Positions 40,688-49,094 of a stretch of 64,000 nt of DNA are shown here, piece after piece. The position numbers and the translations under genes were made by a program. Each line of letters starts with the position of its first letter. Within the stretch, counting starts at the first letter, position 1. Source of the stretch: CAYSLU01 sp964431965. GTDB taxonomy: Bacteria > Verrucomicrobiota > Kiritimatiellia > CAIKKV01 > CAYSLU01. The DNA is taken from contig CAYSLU010000006.1 in assembly GCA_964431965.1 (NCBI GenBank), positions 1 to 64,000 of the forward strand. The letters run 5' to 3'. The notes below the pieces were generated by a model that had not been told where the DNA came from, did not search any database, and was given only the letters and a program-made list of their open reading frames with translations.

Positions 40688-42366
40688 AGGCGTGGTGGGG
40701 ATACGGCTGCCTCGACGCGGCGGACCAGAAGCGCGCCCGAACCCGGCGCCGCCGATGCGCGCAGCCGGAGATAGCAGGGGCCGGGGCTCTGGCGGGCCAG
40801 CATGCCGCGCGCCACGGGGCGACCGTTCAGAGTCGCGCGAAACCGCAGGGACGCGACATTCCACACGATGCGCAGCGAGTGCCATGCGTCTGCCCGCAGG
40901 CGGATGGCGTCGCCGCTCCGTGCCGCCGCGGGCGCCAGGCCGAGCGTGCAGAGATTGTGGAGGTGGTCTTCGAGGTCGAACGGGGGCGAGAAATGGTCGG
41001 TCAACCCCACCTGCGCGCCGCCGAAGTCGCTCGCGGCGCGCACGTGCAGGGTGACGGCGCCGCGAGCGCCGCACGGGAAGTTCCAGACGACCGCGGCCGG
41101 CCAGTCGGCGTCCGTCCGCCGGATCGAGAGGACGCGGGCGCCTCGCGCGTCGGGAGCAGGGGCGAGCGCGACTCCGCGGGTTCCGAAGATCGACCAGGCG
41201 TCGAGCCCCGCGGTGAAGTCGTCATACTGCCGGGTTTCCAGCAGCCAGTCCGGGTCCAGTCTCACCACGATGATGCGTTCGCGCTCGACGCCCTGGCCGG
41301 TCGAGATGATGACGTGCCCGCCGCGCGTCACGGCGGGGAAGGGGTAGGCCGTTCCGTGGTCGCCGTTGGGCGGCGGAGGCTGGCCGCACAGGGGGTCGCG
41401 CGCAACCTCGCGATATCCGCGCCACGTCCGGCCGTCGTCCTCGGAAATGGCCGCGTGCAGCACGTGCCGGCCACCGTAGGCATAGGGGAAGCGCTGGCAG
41501 TTGTTCCACACCAGTACCAGGCGGCCGTCGGGCAGGGCGACGAGCCCAGCCGGCGAATCGGAGGAGGTGATGCGGCTAGGCACCGGCGGCGACCAGCGGG
41601 CGCCGTCCGCGGACTCGGACTCATAGAAGCGGCCCATCTGGGTGCGGATCAGCATCCATGCGCGCCCGTCACGGCGTTCGACGGCGACCGGTTCGACGGC
41701 TCCGTAGGCCGATACGATGTCCGGGACCGGCACGTGCAGGGCGTCGGGCGTCTGCCTCCAGGTTGCGCCGCGATTGTCGCTGTACAGGACGGTGGAGTCG
41801 AACGGCCCGATGAACGTGAACTCGTTCAGCCCGCCTCCGCGCTGCCGCCACGTGCGGCCGGTCAGGCGGGAGAAGGGGAGGATGATCCGGCCGGATCGAA
41901 GTTGGACGACCGAGTTGAGTGCGCCCGTATAGCCGCGCCACACGCAGCGCAGGGGGCCCCACGTGGAGCGGTGGCGCGTCGTGCGCGCATGCCAGATGTT
42001 GAGCGCGCGAGGCGACGCATCGTCGGTGCGGGGGCGATTGGCCTCGCCGCCATCGGGCGCGCCGGCTGTGTCGTTCAGAACAAAGACGTGCAGTTCGCCA
42101 GTGTCGTCCACGAGCGCGTCCGGACCGTACCAGAGCTTTCCGGCGGACGGCAGGTCGACCAGCGTCGCCTCCGGGCCCCATGAATCCCCTTCATCGGTTG
42201 ATCGTCGGGCCGTGACCCGCCCGCTGGCGCGAGGCGCGTCCGGTGCCGTGCTTCCCGGCGTGGTGTGAAGGAAGACCGCGAGGAGCGAGCCGTCCGGCAG
42301 CCCCACGATCCGCGGCCGTGCATCGAAGCAGACGATCGGGATCGGGCCCGCCACGGTGCGCCTCAT
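40684..42366 (-). CDS. BNR/sialidase-like protein with C-terminal lectin-like domain
   Basis: A 560-aa protein. The propeller (~1-400) has three clear Asp boxes: STDEGDSWG, SDNRGATWR and SEDDGRTWRG, plus RIVGLPDGSLLAVFLHT at the start. From ~400 a beta-sandwich resembling a concanavalin-like domain follows (WSIFGTRGVALAPAPDARGA, FSPPFDLEDHLHNLCTLGL). No signal peptide is evident. It is coupled to nadK upstream and to DUF3592 downstream by ATGA overlaps. It is a distant relative of the 391-aa protein at 6843-8018. Sialidase activity is not certain. Confidence 0.82.
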   Translation of the reverse strand: MRRTVAGPIPIVCFDARPRIVGLPDGSLLAVFLHTTPGSTAPDAPRASGRVTARRSTDEGDSWGPEATLVDLPSAGKLWYGPDALVDDTGELHVFVLNDTAGAPDGGEANRPRTDDASPRALNIWHARTTRHRSTWGPLRCVWRGYTGALNSVVQLRSGRIILPFSRLTGRTWRQRGGGLNEFTFIGPFDSTVLYSDNRGATWRQTPDALHVPVPDIVSAYGAVEPVAVERRDGRAWMLIRTQMGRFYESESADGARWSPPVPSRITSSDSPAGLVALPDGRLVLVWNNCQRFPYAYGGRHVLHAAISEDDGRTWRGYREVARDPLCGQPPPPNGDHGTAYPFPAVTRGGHVIISTGQGVERERIIVVRLDPDWLLETRQYDDFTAGLDAWSIFGTRGVALAPAPDARGARVLSIRRTDADWPAAVVWNFPCGARGAVTLHVRAASDFGGAQVGLTDHFSPPFDLEDHLHNLCTLGLAPAAARSGDAIRLRADAWHSLRIVWNVASLRFRATLNGRPVARGMLARQSPGPCYLRLRASAAPGSGALLVRRVEAAVSPPRL

Positions 42367-43220
42367 ACGTTCGACCCGCGCCAGTGCAGTTTCTGGCGGA
42401 GCAGCGAGAAGTAGCTGTAGCCCGGCAGGTGGATGAAGCGGGCCGTCCGCTCACCGCGGCGGACCTCGACCGGCTCGCCGGGCTCGAGCACCTTTCCGAC
42501 CTGCCCGTCGGCGGTGACGCGGGCGGCGGAAGCGCCTGCGGCCGGGCGGATGACGATGACGCTGTCGTCCGGTACCACCAGCGGCCGGTTGGTGAGCGTG
42601 TGGGCGCAGATCATGCTCAGGACGAACACCCGCGAGGCGGGCGATACGATGGGGCCTCCCGCCGATAGGCCGTGCCCGGTGCTTCCGGTCGGGGTGGATA
42701 CGATGAGCCCGTCGCACGTAAAGGGGGACACGCGCTCACCGTCGATTTCGACTTCGAGGGTCACGACCTTGGCGGGCAGGACATTCGTGATCACCACGTC
42801 GTTCAGGGCCGGATAGCACTCGCGGCGGGAGCCTGACCGGACCATGCAGTCGGCGATCGTCCGGACGCTTGTGGTGAATGTCCCGGCGGCCAGGCATTCG
42901 ACCGCGCGGTCGATGTCATCCTCGGCCACGCTCGTGAGGAAGCCGAGGCTGCCGAGGTTGACACCGATGACCGGCATGTCGCGGCCGTTCAGCTCGCGGA
43001 CGGCCCGGAGCATGGTTCCGTCGCCGCCGAGCACGACGAGCGCATCGATCAGGCCGAGCATCTCGCCGGGTGCGAACGGGCGGGCCGACGCGAGTCGCGC
43101 GGCGGCTTCGCCTTCGGCGCACAAGGCGAGCCCGGCCGCCGCCGCCTTCCGCTCGAGGCGGGATAGCGCCTCGGCGGCGCGCGGCTTGCCGCAGTTCGCG
43201 ATGACTCCCAGCGTCTTCAT
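42363..43220 (-). CDS. nadK: NAD kinase
   Basis: A 285-aa NAD kinase, which phosphorylates NAD to NADP. Motifs: ALVVLGGDGTMLRAVRELNG (the GGDGT phosphate-binding site with catalytic Asp), NLGSLGFLTSV, ALNDVVITN and GLIVSTPTGSTGHGLSAGGP; the usual STPTGSTAYSLSAGGP varies at AY to GH, a conserved position worth noting. GGGAGAAG precedes the ATG at 43220. It overlaps the tlyA stop and the BNR gene start, so it is coupled on both sides. The tlyA-nadK order is common in bacteria. Confidence 0.95.
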   Translation of the reverse strand: MKTLGVIANCGKPRAAEALSRLERKAAAAGLALCAEGEAAARLASARPFAPGEMLGLIDALVVLGGDGTMLRAVRELNGRDMPVIGVNLGSLGFLTSVAEDDIDRAVECLAAGTFTTSVRTIADCMVRSGSRRECYPALNDVVITNVLPAKVVTLEVEIDGERVSPFTCDGLIVSTPTGSTGHGLSAGGPIVSPASRVFVLSMICAHTLTNRPLVVPDDSVIVIRPAAGASAARVTADGQVGKVLEPGEPVEVRRGERTARFIHLPGYSYFSLLRQKLHWRGSNV

Positions 43221-43951
43221 GGCTTCTCCCAGCATGCGAGGAATTCGACGTTGCCCGCGGGCCCCCGGATCGGCGATTCGGTTACCCCTCGCCATGCCAG
43301 ACCCAGCGTGCCGGTCCCGAACCTCCGCACCTTCTCGATCACCGCGTCATGCACGGCCGGATCGCGCACGACTCCGCCTTTGCCGACCTGCCCGCGGCCG
43401 GCCTCGAACTGCGGCTTGATCAGGGTGGCCATCAGCGCGCCCGGCTTGAGGATGGTGATAACAGCGGGCAGCACCAGGGTCAAGGAAATGAACGAGACGT
43501 CCGCCGTGGCGAAGTCCATTGCCTCCGGGAACAGGCCGGGGGCGAGGTGTCTCGCGTTGACGTCCTCCATGACCACGACGCGCGGGTCGGTGCGCAGCCG
43601 CCAGTGGAGCTGGCCCTTGCCCACGTCCACCGCGTACACCTTCGCGGCGCCGCGTTGCAGGAGGCAGTCGGTGAAGCCACCGGTCGAGGAGCCGATGTCG
43701 ACGCAGACGCGGTCGCGGACGTCGAGGTGGAAGTGGTCGAGCGCGTGCTCGATCTTGAAGCCGCCGCGGCTAACGAAGCGCTCGGGCTGGGCAACGGCCA
43801 CGGCGGCGTCGGCGGGGCAGGGCCGGCCCGCCTTGTCCGCGACGGCGCCGTCCACGGTCACCTGGCCGGCGAGGATCAGGCGCTGGGCCTTTTCGCGGCT
43901 CTCCGCCAGCCCGCGCTCAACCAACACTTGGTCCAGACGCTGCCGAGTCAT
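43217..43951 (-). CDS. tlyA: TlyA family rRNA 2'-O-methyltransferase (hemolysin A homologue)
   Basis: A 244-aa protein. The N-terminal S4 RNA-binding domain (RQRLDQVLVERGLAESREKA, RLILAGQVTV) is followed by an FtsJ-like methyltransferase: FVSRGGFKIEHALDHF, CVDIGSSTGGFTDCLLQRGA (SAM site), VYAVDVGKGQLHWRLR, and LIKPQFEAGR with the catalytic Lys. TlyA 2'-O-methylates rRNA. The ATG at 43951 has no Shine-Dalgarno but lies right after a -10-like hexamer, so the message may be leaderless. It heads a four-gene coupled run. Confidence 0.95.
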   Translation of the reverse strand: MTRQRLDQVLVERGLAESREKAQRLILAGQVTVDGAVADKAGRPCPADAAVAVAQPERFVSRGGFKIEHALDHFHLDVRDRVCVDIGSSTGGFTDCLLQRGAAKVYAVDVGKGQLHWRLRTDPRVVVMEDVNARHLAPGLFPEAMDFATADVSFISLTLVLPAVITILKPGALMATLIKPQFEAGRGQVGKGGVVRDPAVHDAVIEKVRRFGTGTLGLAWRGVTESPIRGPAGNVEFLACWEKP

Positions 43952-43957
43952 GTCGCG

Positions 43958-43986
43958 ATTCTGCACCGTCGCCCACTTTGACGCAA
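43958..43986 (-). promoter_or_regulatory. Candidate leaderless promoter of the tlyA-nadK operon
   Basis: On the minus strand: -35 TTGCGT (complement 43981-43986), a 17-bp spacer, and -10 CAGAAT (complement 43958-43963), followed by CGCGAC and the ATG. A start seven bases after the -10 would be the A of the ATG itself, giving a leaderless message. Confidence 0.55.
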
Positions 43987-44294
43987 TGCGGTCTTGCGGG
44001 TGGGCTGTGAGTGGACGGGCGGCTCGATGAAGAGAAGCTCCGCGGCTTGGGCCGGACGGCGGCACGGCATCTCGCCCCGGCTGCGGCGTTGCCGTGGACG
44101 GCGCGTACAGGAGTACAGCGCCGCCCCCGGCGCCTTGCATCCGGAGCAATCTGCCGCACCGTCGTCCGGGGGCTCGCAGACTCGCCCGACCCAAGCCGCG
44201 TCGCGGTTCGCCCCGTTCCGTCGCGGACTTGGAACGGTGGAGTACCTTCGAGATTCGGAGTTCCTTGTTCGGTATTCTCGCGATTACCAGTCGA
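43987..44294. other. 308-bp intergenic region without a recognised gene
   Basis: Between the tlyA promoter and the end of the heparinase-like gene. The only structure seen is CCGTTCC (44213-44219) with GGAACGG (44231-44237), a 7-bp hairpin with no T run on either strand, so not a convincing terminator. No reading frame here has family-like sequence. Confidence 0.6.
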
Positions 44295-46526
44295 TCACTC
44301 AGATCGCGCGACGAGGCGGACGCGGACGGTCAGGGATCCCGAGCGGCCTTCGCGGCGGATGGCGACGCGGCGTTGCGTGCCGTCGCCCAGCGGGAGTTCG
44401 TCCACGCGGATCGTGGTGTCGTCCGGCGCGGTCAGGATGACGGTTCCGTGCGCGCCGGCGAGGGTGACCTCGCGCCCCCGCACGCTCACCTCGCGGCGGG
44501 TCTGCCAGCAGAACTCCACGGCGTCGCCGTCGGCCAACTCGTATTCGTCCGTGATGGTCAGCTGGCCCGGCGTCGGCGAGTCCCACGTCCGGACCCAGCG
44601 TCGATAGTACGGCTCCCAGCCGGGCGTGGCATCGATGCGGGCGCTGAAGCGAGTGGCATCGCCCGTTCCCTCGGGCTTCACATCGACCGGAAGCGGGCAT
44701 GCGGGCTGAGGGCGGACGGGCGTGCCGCAGGGGATCAGCATGTTGTGGCGCTCGGCGTTCTTCAGGATGCCGGCGAACGGGCTGCTGTAGTTGCACGTGC
44801 CGGGGTCCATGGCGAACGTCTCGCCCGCGAACTCGAGGACGAAGCTGCCCTTGTCTTCGTGCGTATGGCCCGCGCCGGCCTTGTTTCCCATGAGCAGGAT
44901 CTTCACCAGGTGCGGCCCGAGGCGGCGGGCGGACGCGATCAGCCCCATGTCCGGCATGGCCGTGAGCGGCGGGGGCGGCGGGGCCTCCGCCGGCACGAGG
45001 GAGTCGAGGTTCCAGGCGAAGAGCGAATCGGGCGCGCCGGAGCGGGCGATGGCCTTGCGGTACATGCCCGCCCACGCGCTGCGCGGGAGGACCGCGCCCA
45101 GCACGGACAGCATCTCGTGGTCGAGCGTGGCGCCCGCGTCGCAGATCGGGATCGCGTCGGCGGAGTCGTCGGTCGATGCGATGGCGTCGCCGAACGCGGC
45201 GGACCGCCGCATGGCGTCCGGGATGACCTGCTCGAACGGCAGACCGCGCGCCCGGGCGTAGTAGTAGAGCGCCAGCCCGGCGTCCCGGCCCACGCATCGG
45301 AAGTAGGACGGCCCTTCGACGTAGCCGCCGTCCGGCAGCACGGTGTCCTGCACGCTCTCGACGAGGTCGCGGTACGCGAGTTCGGTGTAGTCGCGGGCGC
45401 GGGGCATGCTGCGCTCCAGGAGCGCGCAGCCGAGCATGCGGCCCGGGGAGAACCACGCGAGCTGGTTGCAGTGGAAGATGTACTCGTGCTGCCACACGTT
45501 GAAGTGAATGGTGCCCAGCCCCTCCTCCGCGATGCGGCGGAGCAGGAACCGGCGGCCGAGGTCGGTGAACATCTCGCCGGCCATGTCGAGCACGAGCGCG
45601 ATCTCGTGGACGCAGAGCGACTGGACGAAGCAGCGGTGCTCGAAGGTGCCGCCGGGGAAGCGGCAGATCATGCCGTCGTCCCAGTTGTCGCACATGCCGA
45701 TCGACATCGCGTAGCGCGCGGCCAGCCGGAGCAGGCCACGGTCCCGGAGGAGCAGCGCGGCGGCCGCTGCGGCGGCGCCGGTGCCTTTCGGGTTGAGCAA
45801 CTCGTTGCCGTGGTCGCGCTCCCGGCAGTAGCGGGTGTCGCCCCAGAAGTTCACGAAGTCCCGGATCCGGGGCTCGGGCGCAATCGCGCGCAGCGCCTCG
45901 GCCCGGCGGGTGAACGGCGTGGCGCCCTCCCGGCGCAGGATGTCCGCGTGCCGGGCGCGCAGCCCGGGCAGCTCCTCGCGGCTGACGAGGAATCCGTGCG
46001 ACGGCTCGAACCGGGGCTCGTACGACTCGGGCTGCAGGTAGCCCTCCCATGCGGCGTCGAAGCGGGAGTGCCCATCGAGCAGGTGCGGCACCAGGGAGGA
46101 GCACTGCAGCCCCAGCCAGTTGAACCAGCCGGCGGCGATGTCGTCCGCGCCGGCGTCGAGCTCGAGCGTGATTCGCCGGATCCGTGACGCGCCGCCCAGC
46201 GGGAGGGCGTGCTCCTTCTTGAGCGTGGTCGCGGGCGGGGCGCTCATCGCCACCGTGCCGCGGTCCGTCCGAGCCGTCATTCGGAATGCTGCTCCCGGCG
46301 GCGCCATGACCGAGCAGAGGAGCGTGTCGTACCCGGTGCAGTCGAGATCCAGCTCGCGCGACATTCGCAGCGCCGGCCCGGCGTCCGGGCGTCGCGCCCA
46401 CTCGAAATGGACCCAGCACCAGTTCTGCCGTACCTGAAGACCGTGAGCGGCGCCCGGCTCGACCACCCAGTGCCGCAACCCGCTCAGGGCCGGATCCCAG
46501 AACGGCTCGAAGACCGACTCGGCCAT
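44295..46526 (-). CDS. Heparinase II/III-like polysaccharide lyase
   Basis: A 743-aa protein. The N-terminal ~170 residues are beta-rich; ~180-480 form the alpha-toroid (FHCNQLAWFSPGRMLGCALL, LPDGGYVEGPSYFRC); ~500-740 the C-terminal beta-sandwich with the family motif LLMGNKAGAGHTHEDKGSF then FAMDPGTCNYSS. Members cleave uronic-acid glycans by beta-elimination. No signal peptide. ATG at 46526; a TTG at 46547 would overlap the previous stop by 4 bp and has GGGAG upstream, so it is a possible true start. It is the third gene of the URO-D/propeller-SIS/heparinase run. Confidence 0.88.
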   Translation of the reverse strand: MAESVFEPFWDPALSGLRHWVVEPGAAHGLQVRQNWCWVHFEWARRPDAGPALRMSRELDLDCTGYDTLLCSVMAPPGAAFRMTARTDRGTVAMSAPPATTLKKEHALPLGGASRIRRITLELDAGADDIAAGWFNWLGLQCSSLVPHLLDGHSRFDAAWEGYLQPESYEPRFEPSHGFLVSREELPGLRARHADILRREGATPFTRRAEALRAIAPEPRIRDFVNFWGDTRYCRERDHGNELLNPKGTGAAAAAAALLLRDRGLLRLAARYAMSIGMCDNWDDGMICRFPGGTFEHRCFVQSLCVHEIALVLDMAGEMFTDLGRRFLLRRIAEEGLGTIHFNVWQHEYIFHCNQLAWFSPGRMLGCALLERSMPRARDYTELAYRDLVESVQDTVLPDGGYVEGPSYFRCVGRDAGLALYYYARARGLPFEQVIPDAMRRSAAFGDAIASTDDSADAIPICDAGATLDHEMLSVLGAVLPRSAWAGMYRKAIARSGAPDSLFAWNLDSLVPAEAPPPPPLTAMPDMGLIASARRLGPHLVKILLMGNKAGAGHTHEDKGSFVLEFAGETFAMDPGTCNYSSPFAGILKNAERHNMLIPCGTPVRPQPACPLPVDVKPEGTGDATRFSARIDATPGWEPYYRRWVRTWDSPTPGQLTITDEYELADGDAVEFCWQTRREVSVRGREVTLAGAHGTVILTAPDDTTIRVDELPLGDGTQRRVAIRREGRSGSLTVRVRLVARSE

Positions 46527-46543
46527 GTTGATCGGGGTGGGCT

Positions 46544-49054
46544 TCAATGCGAAGCTCCCGCCTTGGTTCCGCCGAGCGCTGCGAGCACCTCGACGTTTAC
46601 GGCCTCGTAGGCGACGACCTGCATGATGCCGCTTGGCGGGCACATGGGCAGGGGGTAGCCGGGGATCGGCACGCAGGCGTCGCCGAAGGCGGCTCCGATG
46701 TCGATCGTGCTTCGCGCGTCGGCCGGCGGCTGGCACGTCGGATCCGGGTTCTCCGCGCCGATCCACGTGGCCAGGCGAAATCGCTTCTTCGCGAACAGCT
46801 CCTTCCCGACGGGCGCTTCGCCGAAGTATCCGAGCCGGACGACGACCGAGCGGTCGGGAACCTTGCCCTGCACGCTGGCAACCTGGGACGAGACGGTGGA
46901 ATGGAATTCGACGCTCTGCACCCAGCGGGCATCCTCGAACTTCCCGACGTACGTCCACGGCATGTGGCCGGCTGAGAGCACGACGGCATTCGTCTTCGCG
47001 ATGGCGGGGACGAGTTCGGCCGCGGCCCGGTGTACGGCTCCGAGCTCCGCGCGCTGGAAGCGGATCATGTGGGCGCGGATCTGGTCGACGAAGCGGGTGC
47101 CGAACTCGCCCGGCGCGACGGGTGCGATGGTGTAGTCGTCGTGAAAGCGAGCGCTCTGGCCGTTTCCGTAGCGCTCGCCCCACGCCCGGCCATCCGGGCA
47201 GAAGTACGACTTCCAGATGATGGGCATGCGGCCCTGACGCGTGAGCGCGGCGACCAGCTCCGCATGGAAGACCCATGCGTTGATGGCATTGACGAGGTGG
47301 TTCGCCCGGCCTGCCCGCGAGCCGTCGGGCAGCGCCACGACGCGGTCGTCCGCGAGACCCGAGTCGAAGAAGATGTCGCACAGCGCGGCTTGCTCCGCGA
47401 GCTCGGGCATGGCCTTCGGGCCGAATCCGATCAGGAAGGCGCCCTGTTTCCTCGCGGCGCGCAGCCGCGCGATCTCGTTGCTGGCCGGCGCGCGCTCCCA
47501 GCCGATGATCGCCACGTCATTCGAGCGCTCGATCGCCGGGCGCTTGCGGTCGACCTTGCCCAGGCACATCATGCCGCCCGCGCGGCCGGAGAGTTCCTGC
47601 TGGAGGGACTGCCCGTTCCACGGGAAGTCGACCGCGCCGCCGTCCAGGATGCGTCGCGCGACCGTCTCGGCTGCGGCGGTGAAGGCGGCCATGTTGGATT
47701 GAGTGACATCGCACTGGCGGATCGCGAAGTCCACATAGCGCGCAGCCGGCGTGGCGACCGCCTCCGGAGTCTTGAAGGCGTCGATGCGCAGGAGGGTGAA
47801 GGGGTAGAGAATGGTGGCGTAGAGCGTGCCGTCCGAACCGGCGGTGAGCGCCATGTGAGAGTGGAGGGGGGTGAGCGTGCCGTCGGGGAGCGTGTGATAG
47901 CCGTGCATGAACGGCTTCGCCTTGCCGTCGGGGCCGGGCGACCAGTCGACGAAATCGGGGTTTCGCACGGCGAGCACGCCCAGATCCTCGTGACGGCCGA
48001 TCGCCGGGTCGTAGCGGACGAGGTGGTGCAGGTAGCCCTTGCCGAAGCCTGTGTCGTTGTTGATGCGGATCAGGGCATAGACACGGCCGTCGGGGCCCAT
48101 CGTAAGGCTGCAGCGTGAGTCGGGGCCTTTTCCGGCGAGCATGGCGCCGAGGCTCTCCATGCGCGCGTGCCGGCCGAGCTTGCCGAGGTCGATCCGGAGC
48201 AGCGTGGGGTCGGTCATCATGAGCAGGTAGGCCGTGCGGCCGTCCGGCGCCAGTATCCAGGTCGGAATGCCCGGGCGGTTGGTGGCCGGCGCCCATGCCC
48301 GGCCGTCCAGTTCCAGCGGGCGGATGGTCACCTTGTCCCTTGACGGATCGTAGGTCGCGAGCTTGAAGTCCTTCGTCACGACGTGCGCCAGCCCGTCGCG
48401 CGTGATGAGCGTGGTGGCATAGGGGGCCAGCATCGGCCCCAGTTCGCGGTATGAGCTCTCGCCCTTCGCGCGCACCATCCAGTGCTGGCTCTCGCATGTG
48501 ACCACGTAGAGCAGCCCGCGCGCTTCGTCGGCGACGACGTCGATGACTCCTTCGCTCGGGTACGGCATCCCGAGATTGGTGGCCGTGCCGTTGCGCGGGT
48601 CGTAGCTCATGACGTAGCCGCCCGGGTAGTCGGCCAGGTCGTTCGTGCCGCGGCGGTAGCCCTGCTTGGAGCCGACGTAGACGACGCCGGACGGGCCGAC
48701 GAAATTGCGCGTGTGAAGCTTGGCCTGAGCGGCGTATCCCGTCGCCGTCAGCCCGCACAGCGCGTGCGTGTCGATCGCGATCCGCTGCCGCTCCGTCACG
48801 GGGTCGAACTCCACGAGGTAGGAGTTCCGCCCGTACGCCGCGGTGCCCACGTAGACCCGTCCGTCGCGTCCCTCGCAGAGCGAGAAGTAGCCGGACTCGT
48901 CCGTGTGCGTGCCGGGCAGCACGTGGTAGGCCGTGCCCCAGACGTACGGGAACGGCGGCTGGTTCGTGGCGGGGCCGGATGTCGCCGGCGCCGCCGCGGC
49001 TGAAGCGGCGACGAGTGCGACGGCAAGGGCGAGGGCGGAGCGGGCGATCTTCAC
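46544..49054 (-). CDS. Exported beta-propeller plus sugar-isomerase(SIS)-like fusion protein
   Basis: An 836-aa protein. Signal peptide at the start (ALALAVALVAASAAAA, cleavage near AAA-AP). Residues ~30-440 are propeller-like, in the style of the 650-aa protein at 20347 (YVGTAAYGRNSYLVEFDP, GYVMSYDPRNGTATNLGMP). Residues ~450-830 are alpha/beta with SIS-like features (NDVAIIGWERAPASNEIARL, GAFLIGFGPKAMPELAEQAA), a phosphosugar-binding fold that is unexpected in an exported protein. GTG at 49054 has GGAGG upstream and is favoured. No family name recognised for the whole; the SIS assignment is tentative. Confidence 0.75.
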   Translation of the reverse strand: MKIARSALALAVALVAASAAAAPATSGPATNQPPFPYVWGTAYHVLPGTHTDESGYFSLCEGRDGRVYVGTAAYGRNSYLVEFDPVTERQRIAIDTHALCGLTATGYAAQAKLHTRNFVGPSGVVYVGSKQGYRRGTNDLADYPGGYVMSYDPRNGTATNLGMPYPSEGVIDVVADEARGLLYVVTCESQHWMVRAKGESSYRELGPMLAPYATTLITRDGLAHVVTKDFKLATYDPSRDKVTIRPLELDGRAWAPATNRPGIPTWILAPDGRTAYLLMMTDPTLLRIDLGKLGRHARMESLGAMLAGKGPDSRCSLTMGPDGRVYALIRINNDTGFGKGYLHHLVRYDPAIGRHEDLGVLAVRNPDFVDWSPGPDGKAKPFMHGYHTLPDGTLTPLHSHMALTAGSDGTLYATILYPFTLLRIDAFKTPEAVATPAARYVDFAIRQCDVTQSNMAAFTAAAETVARRILDGGAVDFPWNGQSLQQELSGRAGGMMCLGKVDRKRPAIERSNDVAIIGWERAPASNEIARLRAARKQGAFLIGFGPKAMPELAEQAALCDIFFDSGLADDRVVALPDGSRAGRANHLVNAINAWVFHAELVAALTRQGRMPIIWKSYFCPDGRAWGERYGNGQSARFHDDYTIAPVAPGEFGTRFVDQIRAHMIRFQRAELGAVHRAAAELVPAIAKTNAVVLSAGHMPWTYVGKFEDARWVQSVEFHSTVSSQVASVQGKVPDRSVVVRLGYFGEAPVGKELFAKKRFRLATWIGAENPDPTCQPPADARSTIDIGAAFGDACVPIPGYPLPMCPPSGIMQVVAYEAVNVEVLAALGGTKAGASH

Positions 49055-49094
49055 TGAGTGTGTCCTCCGATGGTTCCGATACGGGGCGGCAACG

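Noticed and set aside
44213..44237. Hairpin CCGTTCC/GGAACGG as a terminator
   Set aside because: Only 7 bp with an 11-nt loop and no T run on either strand.
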